Assembly: GCF_900324465.2 (NCBI RefSeq)
Contig: NC_046626.1
Location: 8,526,459-8,590,458 of the forward strand
Origin: Anabas testudineus
Lineage: Eukaryota > Chordata > Actinopteri > Anabantiformes > Anabantidae
DNA length: 64,000 nucleotides
Reading direction: 5' to 3'
Part shown: one piece after another, positions 47,249 through 64,000 of the stretch
How positions within the stretch are numbered: position 1 is the first letter of the stretch
Layout of the letters: each line of letters opens with the position of its first letter
Program-made: the position numbers and the translations under genes
Notes under the pieces: generated by a model
Told to the model about the DNA's origin: nothing
The model's input: the letters and a program-made list of their open reading frames with translations, nothing else
The model's database searches: none

Positions 47249-47317
47249 GGCTGTAATATCAATAATACCTCCCCTTCATACCTGTGGATGAAGGGGAGGT
47301 ATTATGATAGCAGCTTT
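47249..47317. repeat. Long hairpin: perfect 18-bp arms, 8-nt loop
   Basis: ATAATACCTCCCCTTCAT (47262-47279) and its exact complement (47288-47305) enclose an 8-nt loop. Pairing continues outward imperfectly (GCTG and TATC against GATAGCAGC). It lies within the inferred first intron of ctxn1. It resembles neither a tRNA nor a known microRNA precursor; the loop is short for a microRNA. Confidence 0.85.
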
Positions 47318-47746
47318 GAAAATGTCAAGGACTCCTCCACGTAAAAAGGGTGAAATTATGCTGGATCAAACTATTTGAAGCACTGTATGGTTTAAGGTTT
47401 GACTGTTTACAATGTGCATGTTAGTGTAGACAACACTGTTGCCTCTACCTTTTATTTTATTATTTTTTTGAGAGATAAATGACACATTTTTCTTCTTTTA
47501 AAACACTGTTGATAAGAACTCCATACAGAGAACTGAACCAACAGCGCTCACATATTTCACATTTTACAATTTATGTGACATGAAGTTACACAAAAGCAAA
47601 AAAAGAAACAAACTAAAAAGTTATAGGACATCATACACTAATCCATGGCACAGCTTAACAATGACTTTCACATACAAAAGTTCAACAAACCCGCCATTAT
47701 CGTGTCATTGTGACGATCTAAAGGACAAGCAGATTAGAGAACTTAC

Positions 47747-47930
47747 TGTCCAGCTGGTGTCACAGGTGAGGGCATGTAATCAAAAGCACAGGGGGATGAC
47801 GATGATGATCCCTCAGCAGAAGCTGCAGCTGTTCCGCTGCTCCCGCCTCGCTCAGCCTGCACAAGCTTCAGGTCTGTCACATCCCGCAGCATCTCTTATG
47901 CCCTCTCAGTTTGAGGGACCCGCCCCACTT
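47747..47930 (-). promoter_or_regulatory. ctxn1: Candidate ctxn1 first exon and promoter
   Basis: GC-richer sequence on the minus strand ends in a consensus donor (CTGGACA|GTAAGT, exon end 47747). No ORF is present, which suits a 5' UTR exon for the coding exon at 44.8-45.1 kb. This rests on splice consensus, composition and position only; the 5' limit is arbitrary. Confidence 0.35.
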
Positions 47931-50131
47931 CGCTCCCTCCCTCCCTCCCCACTTATGATTGTCCCTATGTGGATGGCACACATAATCTTTTTGTTTGGAT
48001 GAGTAAAGCGCCAGGAGCTGTGTGTGGCTTTTGCATTATGTAAGAGGAGTGTGTAGGGCATGGACAGTAAAGGGCCCTTGAAGTCAGTATACAGGCAATA
48101 TAGCACAGACATCAGCAATGCCAGAGTCGTTATCTGCTTTATTACCGTTTACTTACTTACTTAAAGTGGTGATTCTTACTTACTTTCTGTAGAATGATTC
48201 TTTTCTTTTCATGTAATAGAGTATTTCAGTCTTCACTGTATGCTCCAGGTGTTTACCGTGAGAAGTCATTAATTAACATAATTAAAACTGTAATAATACT
48301 GGGACAGACTGCAGTCCACACGCATCCACATCTCCCCTGCCTGAGGCTGCATGGGATCTCCCTCTAGGTGTAATTAATAGCCAGTGGATTATAACACTGT
48401 CCTGAAGGGGTTCGTAATGAAATCACACTGAGCTGAGCACCAGCAGGCTGCCCACTGGGGTGGTAATTGAAAAGTCTCCAGCCTGCAGAGTTGGGAAAAT
48501 TTCTTATTGTTACAGGAGTAACACTGGGAGGTCGGGCTGTGGTTAAGGAAGCAGCCCCATACTTGAAACAGCCAGTCACAGATTCACAGGAGTTACTGTC
48601 CAGTCGCCTACCTGAAAACCTCTGTCTGACATGTAAGTGTATTTCCCAAAATGCTGAGGTATGTCTTTAACAGAAAACTGTACTACATGCACTCAATTTT
48701 ACTAATGTCAGACCATCAAACTGCTGTTGAGTTTTTCACTCAGTAATGAGCAAACATGTTGCTTCTCATAAGCTCATAGCTGTCACTAAAGTAAATGTTA
48801 AGTATTAAAATAAACAACATGAATTCTTAACACTTTCATTGTTGTTCACACTGAAGCATCCACTTTCATTCAGCTTCTGTCAGAGTCAAGAGGAGCACGT
48901 AGGCTTCGGAGGATCGAAGGAGGTTAGGGAAAGGACGCCTCCAGTCATTCATCACACCAGACAGCTGTAAGATGAGGTCCCTATCTACACTGACTGGCCA
49001 CTTTATTTGGTACACCTGTACAATCTAATGCAATCCAATACAGCAGCTCTGTCATAAATTCTACTTTTACTAGGTTATAATTCTCATATTTTGTTAAAAC
49101 TTCAAAAAGGTGATCATTCGTGGCAGAGCTGCTGTATTGGATTGTATTAGACTGTACATGCGTACCTAAGAAAGAGGCCAGGGAGTGTATATTGGTCCCT
49201 TGTGTGAATCTACAGGCATGTGTTATTTAAAGCCTAATCTGTCTTCCCTATACTAGCAAATCCATAGATTTGTCAACCTGCATCAATAGCCATATCCATG
49301 GACATATATAAAGCCTGTCAGCTTTAAAATGAGAAAACAAAGGACACACAGAACATGCAGAGGTTAATTTTCTCTTGTGATCACACACACACAAAAACAC
49401 TCAAGGTTGTTGATTCATAGAAACCTTGATAAAGCAAATCATTGCACACTTTATTCTGCAGATGGTCATATTACTGGATAAAATCAGAATGTGGGTAAGT
49501 CCTAGTCAAACAAAATTTAATTCACAATGTATATTTATTACAGCAACAAACATATACAATCTAGGCCAGTTTGTTTTTGCTGTACACTGGAGGCATTTGT
49601 GTTTAAGATCAAAAATTAATACTGTATGAGATGAAAGTTCAGAATTTCATCATTTATTCGATGATGTTTAGATCTATAATTAAATTTGATGTCAGTAAGT
49701 CACAGGCTTGATGCGGATATTATGAGCAGTGGATTTGCAACCAAATATACTACATTACTTTTCACTTTAAAACTATACTTTTAATATTTTTTTCTCACTT
49801 AACATGTTTATCGTTTGATACAAAACATCATATCTTAGATGCTGTTTAATACATCAAGGTGTGAATTCAATCAAATATTACATGAAAATCTGAACTTTCA
49901 TCATCATATACAGCTTGTGATCGTAAACATGTCTTCACTGTACAGTAAACACAAACTGGCCCTCGTCATTTCAATACTTTTGGAGAGTGCTGTACAGTTT
50001 GGAGAATGTGGAAACAAGTAAGCAATTTGTCAAGAAATCCAGATGATTCTCGGAACCCATGTTAACTGTATGCTAACACGTTGCCGTGCTGTCAAGCAAT
50101 CTACTGCAGTCTGGGGAACTGTGAAATTATC
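47931..50131. other. Intergenic, ctxn1 upstream to timm44 3' end
   Basis: No gene was recognised. It contains an inverted-repeat element at 48983-49193. Short ORFs are not conserved-looking. Confidence 0.5.
48983..49193. mobile_element. MITE, hAT-like, about 210 bp
   Basis: Imperfect terminal inverted repeats of about 75 bp (left: TGGCCACTTTATTTGGTACA, then ATCCAATACAGCAGCTCTG; right: the complement) surround a short AT-rich centre. The 7-bp direct repeat GGTCCCT flanks it (48976-48982 and 49194-49200), possibly 8 bp originally, as for hAT elements. It has no coding capacity. The two arms differ at several positions, so it is not recent. Confidence 0.75.
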
Positions 50132-52153
50132 TTTATTCCAATCAAACAGGACAAACAAGGTATATAAAACATAGATTAACACAAAAAACAAAAACTAAAT
50201 AGATCTAAATCTTTCAAGATTTAGCTGTGTCTCAAAGATTGGATGTAAAGAAAAGGCCAAGTTGTTCGTGAACCAGAGCAGTTTTTTGATGAGTTGTCCT
50301 AACTGGTGGCTTTATTTTCTCTTCCAGAAGCCATATGGTTGTATAATAAAGATCATCAGCATATACAAAGGACGCATGACGAACATGATGAGACGGTATG
50401 ACCAGCAGGGAGGCTGATTTATTCAGTATAATTGGTAACAAACATTTCCACATCATTTGACCATTATTGTCATTTGTAGTACATAAAAGAAACATGCTTA
50501 TTGAGGAGCTCTCTTTACGAGCATGGACGCCTTTGCTTGACTATTTTATTACCGTACAACGGGTTACAGTGCACTCATCTCGTGTTCAACCTTCATGTGA
50601 CATGTGAGCAGAGACCCACGCTGTCACACAGTATAAATATCAAAAACAGTCAACACAACAATTCAACAATCTACTCATTCACTCAAGTTCAAGTTCCCTG
50701 TCCCCATGAAAAGAAAAAAGACACGTAAACCGAACAGTTAAGACAAACACAATGTAAAATGTTGCTTAAACAATGAAGCTGCCATGATGACAACAGTTGA
50801 ATGTGGTCTCGCCCAAGCTTACAGAGAAGCAGTACTTGACATTTATAACTCTATTGTGTAGACACACAGCTCTTTCCATTTGGGGACATACAGAATGTAC
50901 AGCGAATGAGAGCATGATGCACTGCAGCTTGAGAAAACGCACTCCCTTCAAATGGACAGGACATGTATGCTTGAGCAGCTTGTGGTTTCTCAGGTTGTAG
51001 TGCACTGAGCGCTCTGAGCTACAGTACATATGATAGGATAAACCCTGACTACTCATAAACTCGTACTATACTCTTCAAACTTCATGGTTATGTGGTTGTT
51101 GTATACATTTTGGATTTGAAACCCAGCAAGAACCAAGCAGAAACAACCGTAACTGAACTTTGAAGCCAACGCTATAATTCCATAAGATGCTTTTCATTTA
51201 ATGGTTAACGGTAATTTGACCTCAAAAAAGGAAAATGATTCCCTGGTTCAATTCAGCTTAGTTTCTAGTGTTTCATTTAAAATGCTGTGTTAAAGCCAGA
51301 TATACTCTAAAAAGGTGCACTTGCAATTCTGTATATGCATAGGCATGGTTTGGTTGAAATTTAAACAATTGAGCCTGAGATATGCCGATTTTTATATTCC
51401 CTAATATGGGTCAAGCTCAAAAAACACTGGAGAAACTGTTTTGTATTATCTAACCTAGTGGCATATATCATCTGACCTGCAAATGCCTCTTTCTTTTCCA
51501 AGCTTTCTAGAAAACATTTCAAGTCTTGTTTGCCGGTAGATGAAGGCCTCACACACTTGTCCCACGCAGCTATGTTAGCTGCTGCAACAGGGTTCTGGTA
51601 AACTTTAATTTTCTTTGCACATTGTTTGACAGACACAGTGCTGAGAATGAATCCTGGCTTGAAACATCCCTCTGAACCCCTGTGGGTAAAGTCGCAGGTG
51701 CTATGTCCATTTTTGCACTGATCTTCTTGACTTCTTGACTTCTTGACTGCGCCACTGCATTAAACAATGAGGAAAATGGCATAAGATGGTTCCATCTATT
51801 CCAGACTTATTGTAAATGTTCTATATTTATACCGCACCTGTAAACCCAAATACTGAGCTAACCAGTGCAAGTTGCCTACACATTTATATCATACCAGTAG
51901 TTTATGGTCACAATCATGTATATTTTTGCACCTTAAAGTGCACAAATGTATACATCTGCACATACTGCCTCTGGAAAGCAGTAGGGAATGTGCAAATACG
52001 GTCTCTGGTGAAACACAGCAGCATTTCTGCCCTCAGATGTTGAAGTATATATAAGTGAGTCAGTGTGTGCAAATATTCCAGGCACATTCCTGTACGTTCT
52101 GCACTTGTTCCCAGTCTCTGTTCACCTGCCCTCTCTTCTCCCTCCTCCTCCTC
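50132..52153 (-). other. timm44: Probable timm44 3' UTR
   Basis: Non-coding sequence downstream of the timm44 stop. TTTATT at 50132-50137 is AATAAA on the minus strand and may be the poly(A) signal; another lies near 50308. The actual end of the transcript was not determined. Confidence 0.4.
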
Positions 52154-55100
52154 CTCTTAAAGCACTTGCTCAGTGCTGGAGGCTGAGATGTCCAGGAGTC
52201 TCCAGGCTGCGTTAGGGTTCAGCTCCTCCTGGTCACGACACAACGCCCAAACGTACATCATCCTCATCACCTTCTCCTGTTGACGATGGAGAGGAACACA
52301 GAGTGAGCCCAGTGAGACTCAGGACCAAATTTCATAACCAGGACAGTACACATCCATAAATCATTAAGTGTCTTTGTTATAGAGCTTATTATGAGAGGTT
52401 TGAATCTAACTTAGTTTCATGAAGTAAAAGAAGCACAAGAGTACTGCTAAATCAAACCTGCGAAACTCTAAGTAATAAAGACAAATGTGAATGGGTGACG
52501 TTACAGAGTTCTGATCTAATTTCCTTCATTTGTTTACTTCCTTGAAATAACCAATTACTGCCTATATGTATTAGATTTGCTATTCCAGTTCAGTAATTAC
52601 AAGCTGACAGACCGGATCTCCCTCCACAATGTCTCCTTTGGGGCTGCGGATCACCATGACGACCTGAGCCTGGAAGGTGATAATCAGCACTGGGCCCTGG
52701 TCCATAATCTTCCCCATTGCCAGCTACGACACAGGGTGAGAAGAACAACACAATCAACATCAAGTGTTATTGTGACTTTCTGCAATAACTCGATTTCTTA
52801 CACGGCATAAACAACACACTGTTTTTGTGCAAGGAAATTAAGAGAATGTTCAAGAAAACTGAATAGAAATGGGCAGAACAAACTATATCAGATATTACTG
52901 CATTCTCACATGTCTGAAGTAAATTTCTGCACAGTGTGTGTGATGGTTGCTGAACAAGTGTGAAAGCACTTACATCTATATTATCAATGTCCAGGATTTT
53001 GGACTGGAAGAGCAACCCAAGGGCTCTAGCCTGTTGGATGGGATGGGCCAGCTGACTGTACGTCTGAGGACAGGAAGGTCAGAAATTAGAGTAGAATAGA
53101 TTTTCTTCTATATTTATTTAGAATTGTAAAGATGTACAGATAGCAGCATATAACTTACAGCTTCATAACACCAGTCTTTTAATACATCCAGTTCTCCACG
53201 GAGCATAGCCTGCAGAAAGCACAGTGACAAGGCATTATAAACTATTCCTTTACACTGAATAGGTGGTTCATAAATGACTTCAGCCAGTAGACTAGACTGA
53301 TTTTAGCAAATATCACTAATTACAGTTAATTTACTATAGTTACTTGTAATTCAGTTGAGATCAGAGACAATTTCAAAAATGTACACAGGGACCATACAAC
53401 CTAAAGGTAGAGTGGGCAGTGCTGTCCTGCAGCCTTTATCAAAATCACAACAGGTCTTAATTTCAATAAAGTAAATCACATTTAGTGCAGTTAGATTACT
53501 GTAGATCACTTTCAAACTAATCTGGCTGCCAACTAACAGTCAGGCTCCATCTTGAGCTTAATTGATTTAAACTCAGAAACAAATTCCTTGTTTCATTAGT
53601 GCATGCTTGTAATTTTGATAAAACTGCTTTATCAGCTCTTTTCTGTGACCACTAAGGACACAACACATTGTTACTGTGTCCTGAGTGTGTCATTAATAAT
53701 CTGAATTACATCTTTTGCTGCTCAGCTTGTTTTGAACTTGATTTGAAATCCATTATTAATTCTAAAACGATTAGTCACAAGTTATGAATCACACGTATTG
53801 AAGTAAGACCATCAATAAGTCTTTCTTCAGCCTCCTTTGTGAAGTGCCTCTCAAGTACTGAGCAGTCACAAGGATGAATACAGTACACTACACTGAGAGA
53901 GAGTAAAAGAGATAAACTGGAAAGAGTGTGTTTACCTCTAAGATGTTAGGGATGATATCTTTCTCACACTGTTTGAGGAAAGAGTCTTTGTCAAAGGTGG
54001 GATCTGCCTTCAGGATTTCTGTCAGCACCTCAGACATTTCTGTCTTGGAGAAAAGACCACCTAGAAAACAAACACCACAATGTCAACACTCAGTACCTGT
54101 GTACTTTCTGAATACAAACATTGGTCAGAAAAAAATAGGAACGCAACATGTTTTATTGTCTGACACTTAATCGAAATGAAAACCATGTGCAACATTATTA
54201 TCAACTATGAAGGATCGTCACCTAGAAAATCAGTGACTCTGTCTGTTACAGCTCTGGACGCTCTGACAAGGGCATTGTCACTTTCATCATATTTCATCTT
54301 CATCTCAAAGAATCCTGTAGGAAACAAAAAGGAAAGAGTGTTGGTGGATAAAACCTGCACTTGTAACAACAGAGGTACCACTCCCAAGAGATGCACCTGA
54401 TGACTAAAATATCCTATATTCAATTACTCCACAGTATAGTGCAATATGTCTGGTGCCACCTGCTGCCTTTAAAGGACATTACACCTGTTCGTACAGTATG
54501 TAGGTGAGCACAAATTCCACAGAATCAAATAAATGAATTTTCTTACTGTTGAAAACAATGTTATTGTCTTTAAAGTCCTTCCACTGCTGGTACCACTTTG
54601 AATCCTTGTGGAGAACGACACCCATGGCCTCTCTGTGTTGCAAAAAAGAAAGTCACATCAGCTCATGTTGTCAATTAGTGAGAGAGGAAACGTTCTGTTA
54701 AATGAAGGAACAGAAGTGGTGAAAGTGAAAAGTTACTCACTCATTGGCCTCAAACACTCTGGAGTCGCTGTCTGCTCCTTTAGATGAGAAATCGCTTCTC
54801 TTCCTCAGCTGAGAGGGAGCCCTGTAGGGGCCAGCATCACCAACATCTATCTCCTTCTTCATGGTTTCCACACCCTGCAGATAGAACACACAGGCTCTAT
54901 TTGTAACTGGGGTGCAATAGTGCATGTAAAATACTCAAGCCAAACATTTCAGTCCAAGGACTTGTGACTTGGTGCAGATCTTAGTACAGTATGTACAAAA
55001 AAGTGTTAACACAAGCGACAACAAGGTGAGATGGTGATGATGAATGAAGATGCACAGATGCTGCAGTTCACTCAGCTTTAATCTGGAAGGTTTTTCACCT

Positions 55101-56910
55101 CTCACCTGTGAGATGGCCTTGAACGCACTGGTCCTGCCCAGTTTTTCTCCTCCTTTGGAGACGGACTCTGCAGAGTGCATGGCCGTCTTGGCTGCCTCCT
55201 CAACACCTTCCTTGATCTTCCTCCCAATGTCAGTGCGACTCACCTCCGAAAGGCCCTATAGTCACAGTTATTACATTGTACTTTGAAGAGCCATGTTCAC
55301 TCTGCTATTCTTGACATCTAGTACTTTTATATTGGTGTATCAAATTTGTGACCGTGTAGCCAAGTCATAGAGGAAACAAGCTATCCATCAAAGCTATATT
55401 AAGACGAAATGTGTATGAATTTTGTGAAACAATCAGGATGGACATCACTGTTTTAACACAGTGTAGAAATGGAACCGTGTTCTTGCTAAACCAGACGTAG
55501 TGCTGATACTTTACCTCCTTCATGGCCTCTGACAGAGAACCCAGGGTCTTCTTAAACACCTCTGAAGACTTTGTTGCCTCAGCCTCTATGGATTTCTAGG
55601 AAAAACAAAATATTTAAATCAAGCAGTAATGAGTACAATGGTATAATATACCGTATAATCCATAAAATAATATGTGTGCATGTTGCAATACAATACTAAC
55701 AGTTAGCTGATGCAGATAAATTGCATTTATACATAGTATTCAACAATGACTCACAGAGACATTGTCTAATATAAAATCCCTAAGGATACAAACCAAATCA
55801 TGTTCTTACATATTTCCTGCGAGCCTGTTGGAGGGCATCAGACTCATCAAGCCTCTTGGCTTCTTCTCTGAACTTCTTTATGTTATCCTTCATCTCCTGA
55901 TTCTTATTGAACTCCTGACGTAGGTTATCCACAAACTCTCCCAGAAAACCTTTACGCCCTGAAGCATATCGCACCTAATAACACAAACAGGCAGTAGCAC
56001 TTCAGCTGGACATACAGAGCGGAGACAGAGTGAACAGATTATCTCCGTACAACTGGAAATGGATATTCTGAAGGTGTCACTGCCTACCTGCACAGCTGCA
56101 GCTGAGCTCCTGTGCAACAAGTAGGCATCTCCCCTAGACACTGAAGAGACAAGAGACCTGGAGCAAAAGGCCAAGGCACGTCTGCCGACCAGCTGCAATG
56201 AGAACAAATGCACGGTGAACCAGAATACAGGGGTATGACGAGCAAAACAGGAGTCATGGTATTACCATGAACAATTGAACATTTATTCAGGTAGTCTGCA
56301 GGAAGTAATTTGTATCTTTGCTACAAGGCTATGTTAGGGTACCATAACTCTTCTTAAATGTCAACATTAGGATCTACCTAATGGAGGTTTTTCAGTGTCA
56401 TAACTCAAATGGCAATTCAATATGTGATCCTCGAAGCACTTTGACAATGCATTCTGCAACTGGCAATTCATCTACCCACTGATATCCAGTGATGTATTTC
56501 AGTGATGTAATTTGCTGATAGTTACATGTTCATGTATTTAAAAAATAAGTAGGATAACACCCATTTAACTGCCCGCGTGTTCTGTTACTACACAATACTT
56601 AAGTGAGAACGATCAAACAGTTTACTGTGGTTAGATATTTCGATCATTGATCAAACGTAAACCTGACAGATGGTTAATCATTGAGAACCTCTACACTGCG
56701 TCTGATGCAACAAGGCCTTTAAAACGGACACCTCGCGTATTATCTGCTTACAAACACATTGATCTCCTCCACACAACTGGACTAACTATAAAAGGACTAA
56801 CTACAAAGCAAGGAGTCGCCGCTCCCCTCATCAAACAACCTGCCGAACACAGTAATGAAGGACACGAATGACCGTCTTACCTCGTAGCACCGACACACGG
56901 AGGCTGCCAT
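52154..56910 (-). CDS. timm44: TIM44, inner-membrane import motor scaffold
   Basis: Thirteen coding exons on the minus strand: 56910-56881, 56192-56088, 55974-55810, 55595-55515, 55255-55106, 54874-54741, 54632-54547, 54314-54222, 54060-53936, 53209-53159, 53063-52974, 52723-52613 and 52276-52154 (1344 nt, 447 aa; human 452). TIM44 is a peripheral protein on the matrix side of the TIM23 channel that anchors mtHsp70. The protein starts with an Arg/Ser-rich presequence (CRCYELVGRRALAFCSRSLV). A charged coiled segment follows (GRKGFLGEFVDNLRQEFNKN, REEAKRLDESDALQQARRKY), then the Tim44 C-terminal domain (MSEVLTEILKADPTFDKDSF, CEKDIIPNILEAMLRGELDV, QVVMVIRSPKGD). It ends ISASSTEQVL. All junctions keep frame. 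Confidence 0.97.
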
Positions 56911-57060
56911 CTTGATCTTGAAATGCGCGGAGCAGCACGTGTATCTACGGCGCAGCCGCTGACCAATGGGAGCAGAGCTGGCCGGGGCGGGGGGCGGCGC
57001 CTGCGCCTGCACGGCTTTAAAGGGACAGTACCCTAAATAATTCAACAACTCGACGCACAA
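56911..57060 (-). promoter_or_regulatory. timm44: timm44 promoter with NRF-1-like, GC and CCAAT boxes
   Basis: GC-rich DNA directly upstream of the start codon. GCGCCTGCGC (56997-57006) is close to the NRF-1 consensus, fitting a nuclear gene for a mitochondrial protein. A GC-box run lies at about 56982-56997 and CCAAT at 56963-56967. There is no clear TATA box. Confidence 0.6.
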
Positions 57061-58150
57061 ACAGCGTCTTCCTGATCAAGATGTGATCAATTAACAATTT
57101 GATTTATTCTAATAGAACGCGCTTTTATATATAAAAATATGGATTAGGCTTCAAACATTATCTCAATATGCTGTTCGTTTTAAAGACAAAATGAACCTTC
57201 TACATCTGGAGATTAACTGTGAGCTATAACCACATACGTTTTAAATAAGATTTAATGATTTTGTTAGGCTTTTCTCTTTAAAGTCTCAATTTTACTGATA
57301 TTCAATGTTTAATTTCTATTAGAATCAAATGAAAAAATCGCAAAATAATAAACCCATACATGTTTGGGACTTGCTATTTTCATCCATTGTATAAATAAAT
57401 TCAGGCATTTATTACTTACATACTTTGCAAAATATTCAGACACTGTGCTTTTTGTACACTTCAGAGGGCATATTTTGGTTTTTAAAACGATAAAAACAAC
57501 TAAAAGCTCTCTTTTGCCTAAATATTAAAACCCTTAATTCAGTCATGTCATCACAAATGTCCCTATAGTGTCTTTGCAGTCTTGAGGTTAGTCCTTCTCT
57601 AATATATTATTTTTCCATCTGTCTATTTACCTATAAAATACAGTAAAACAGTGATCTTTGGTTTTCACTGATGATACAATACAGTAGTTTACAGTAATAT
57701 TTTAATTATTTAATTATACACCTTGTTGTCGCTTATTATTATTGTTTGTTTCAATAAAGGTCTGACACCCTTCATATCAGTAGATGTCAGTGCTACAATT
57801 TTAGTGAAATACGAACTAAAATGACTTGAATTTTCTTGATGTCCTGACTCCACTTCAGGTGTTTTCATTCAGAAGGTAGAGATCCTGTGTGTTCGGGCCA
57901 CAGCACACCGCTGGCATGTCAGTGAAGAGCGCCCCCCTGAGGAAGCTATGCGCGCTGCAGGGACTCCTCCCCTCCCTCTGCAGAGTTGGGAGCTCTCCCT
58001 TTCTGCGGCCAGCTCGCCTTGACAGCCAGCACTGGCGCAGAGTGTCAGGAGAAACCTTTACCTTCATTTCCTGGCGTATAACGATAATTCCCACTCGAAC
58101 TTTTCACGCATCCTCTTCCGGAGACAAGCGTCGGAGCGGCCTCGTCAAGA
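57061..58150. other. timm44-rab11b intergenic and rab11b 5' region
   Basis: The left part (57061-57850) is AT-rich, with nothing recognised. From about 57880 to 58150 the sequence becomes GC-richer and probably holds the rab11b promoter and 5' UTR. ORFs across this block are chance. Confidence 0.5.
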
Positions 58151-62659
<4,509 letters not shown>

Positions 62660-64000
62660 CCCGCGGCAACCGTCCCTCCTCACCTGGGTCGATTATGAAT
62701 TGAAATCCACAGTGTTGGTATGCTTCCATCTGCCTGGGGTGCAATATTGTCTGGATCTGCACTTTTTTAGATCAGTGTAGTCAGCTCCTTTATGCCACAA
62801 ATGATCAATCCCAGAAAGAAATGTTTGAATTGATTTCAAATTGTAATCGGACCCAGTCTGCTACATTCTAGTGCAAAAACAGGACTGATGGTACAGCATA
62901 AGTAGCTACCACAGTTACCCATCATCGTGTAGCAGAACAGCCTTGTCTGAGACCTTGTAAACTAGACTTCTCCCTGGTAGATGGTTATTGCTACGTGTTG
63001 GAGGCCTGTGTTTGAACCCTGCCTGTTTCAGTCATACCAGCAGTCCTGTTTTTGGGCTCTCCTCCTCCTTTAGTCATCATCTCAAAAAGTGGTTGTGATG
63101 CTGCTGATGCTTCTTTCATTTTGTGTAAAATTGATTCTTCTGTTTTGATTTTGATAGCTTATCTGCCCACATACATTATATTAATGCCATGAAATTAAAT
63201 TTTACAATGTTATGCTTCTGTGTCCTTAATTTTAGCAATATACTGATGTAGAGTAACATCACACTACAACGTTTAAAGCCTAAAGATACATTTTTATATA
63301 TTACAATATGAGATTTTTGACGTGTTCATGCATAAGAATTTAGTGCTGGAGTTAGTTTATCTACTTTAAAAACAGTTTTGGGAGTTTTCTCTTATCTTTT
63401 TTCTTTAATACTGAAACTTTGGCCTCAAACAGTTACTTAAATTAAACTATTTGAGAGGTTTAGAAGGAAAATTACTCTGATGTAACTAGGAAAATGTAAA
63501 TATAAAAACAGAAGAACCCCAACAACTTTTGGCAGCAAGTCTACTAGACTGAGAAACACCTCTGTGATCTGATATATACATTGTGATGTAGGCGTGTAAT
63601 ATGTCCCATTCTTCCTCTTTTTATATGTGTGTTATATGTATCGTATGTGCTGTAGATGCATTTCCAAAGACTACGTGAAGGTCAAAAGAAACAAATACCA
63701 AAACCTGCAAGTCACACTTTCACACACACTGAGTCCAGGAGTCCCTCAAGTTTTATTGCACAATAACCCAACTTTCCAGGGGATGCAGCAGGAAGACTAC
63801 AATAACACAAAATACTTTGTTTAGCATATGCTGCATACATTGATTGATATCTCAATACACAGTTCTCTTTTGCACCTCTACTGAGTACCAGCCTGCTCTG
63901 ATACACTTCTGTTTTGTATAGGACGAAGAGTCTGTAATCTCACTACACAGAACACTGTTTCTCTTCTATTTGTAATTGCGTCTTTTGTGATCTAGGATAT
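62660..64000 (+). other. rab11b: rab11b 3' UTR and downstream DNA
   Basis: No coding exon was recognised up to the window edge. An ATTAAA near 63194 could be a poly(A) signal. A possible tRNA-derived SINE fragment lies near 62970-63040. Confidence 0.45.
62970..63040 (+). repeat. Possible tRNA-derived SINE fragment
   Basis: GTTTGAACCC at 63010-63019 fits a Pol III B box, and GGTAGATGGTTA about 35 nt upstream is A-box-like. The body does not fold into a full cloverleaf and the family is unknown. Confidence 0.33.

Overview
The window is nuclear DNA of a bony fish, most likely a teleost and possibly a percomorph. All protein-coding genes are vertebrate orthologues split by GT-AG introns, usually short. 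The interspersed repeats are Tc1-like transposons, small inverted-repeat elements and tRNA-derived sequences, and CA/GT microsatellites are frequent. The species cannot be named from the sequence alone.

Layout, left to right. jund (AP-1 transcription factor, minus, intronless) at 0.7-1.6 kb. pgpep1 (pyroglutamyl peptidase I, plus, 5 exons) at 3.9-5.7 kb. upf1 (NMD helicase, plus, 23 coding exons, 1115 aa) at 7.5-18.6 kb, with a long 3' UTR. homer3 (postsynaptic EVH1/coiled-coil scaffold, plus) at 21.9-30.3 kb. A tRNA-Asn(GTT) gene (minus) at 32.5 kb. cers4 (homeobox-type ceramide synthase, minus, 10 coding exons) at 34.2-40.4 kb. ctxn1 (cortexin-1, minus, one coding exon) at 44.8-45.1 kb. timm44 (mitochondrial import motor subunit, minus, 13 exons) at 52.2-56.9 kb. 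rab11b (recycling-endosome GTPase, plus, 5 exons) at 58.2-62.7 kb. timm44 and rab11b are head to head with about 1.2 kb between their start codons.

The genes are not a functional cluster; their order is of evolutionary interest. jund, pgpep1, upf1 and homer3 have human orthologues in 19p13.11, while cers4, ctxn1, timm44 and rab11b have theirs in 19p13.2. The two blocks meet between homer3 and cers4, where a lone tRNA-Asn gene and other tRNA-derived sequence lie.

No complete mobile element, CRISPR array, virus or dedicated new system was found. The most unusual signals are: two relics of a fused tRNA-Arg(CCT)/initiator-tRNA-Met unit in and beside cers4; two internally deleted copies of one Tc1-like family lying within about 10 and 40 nt of splice sites in cers4 and rab11b; homer3 exon 6 flanked by complementary GT and CA repeats; a 9-nt candidate microexon in homer3; and several strong inverted repeats. 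Exon boundaries were worked out by hand from splice consensus, reading frame and recalled family sequences; no alignment was run.
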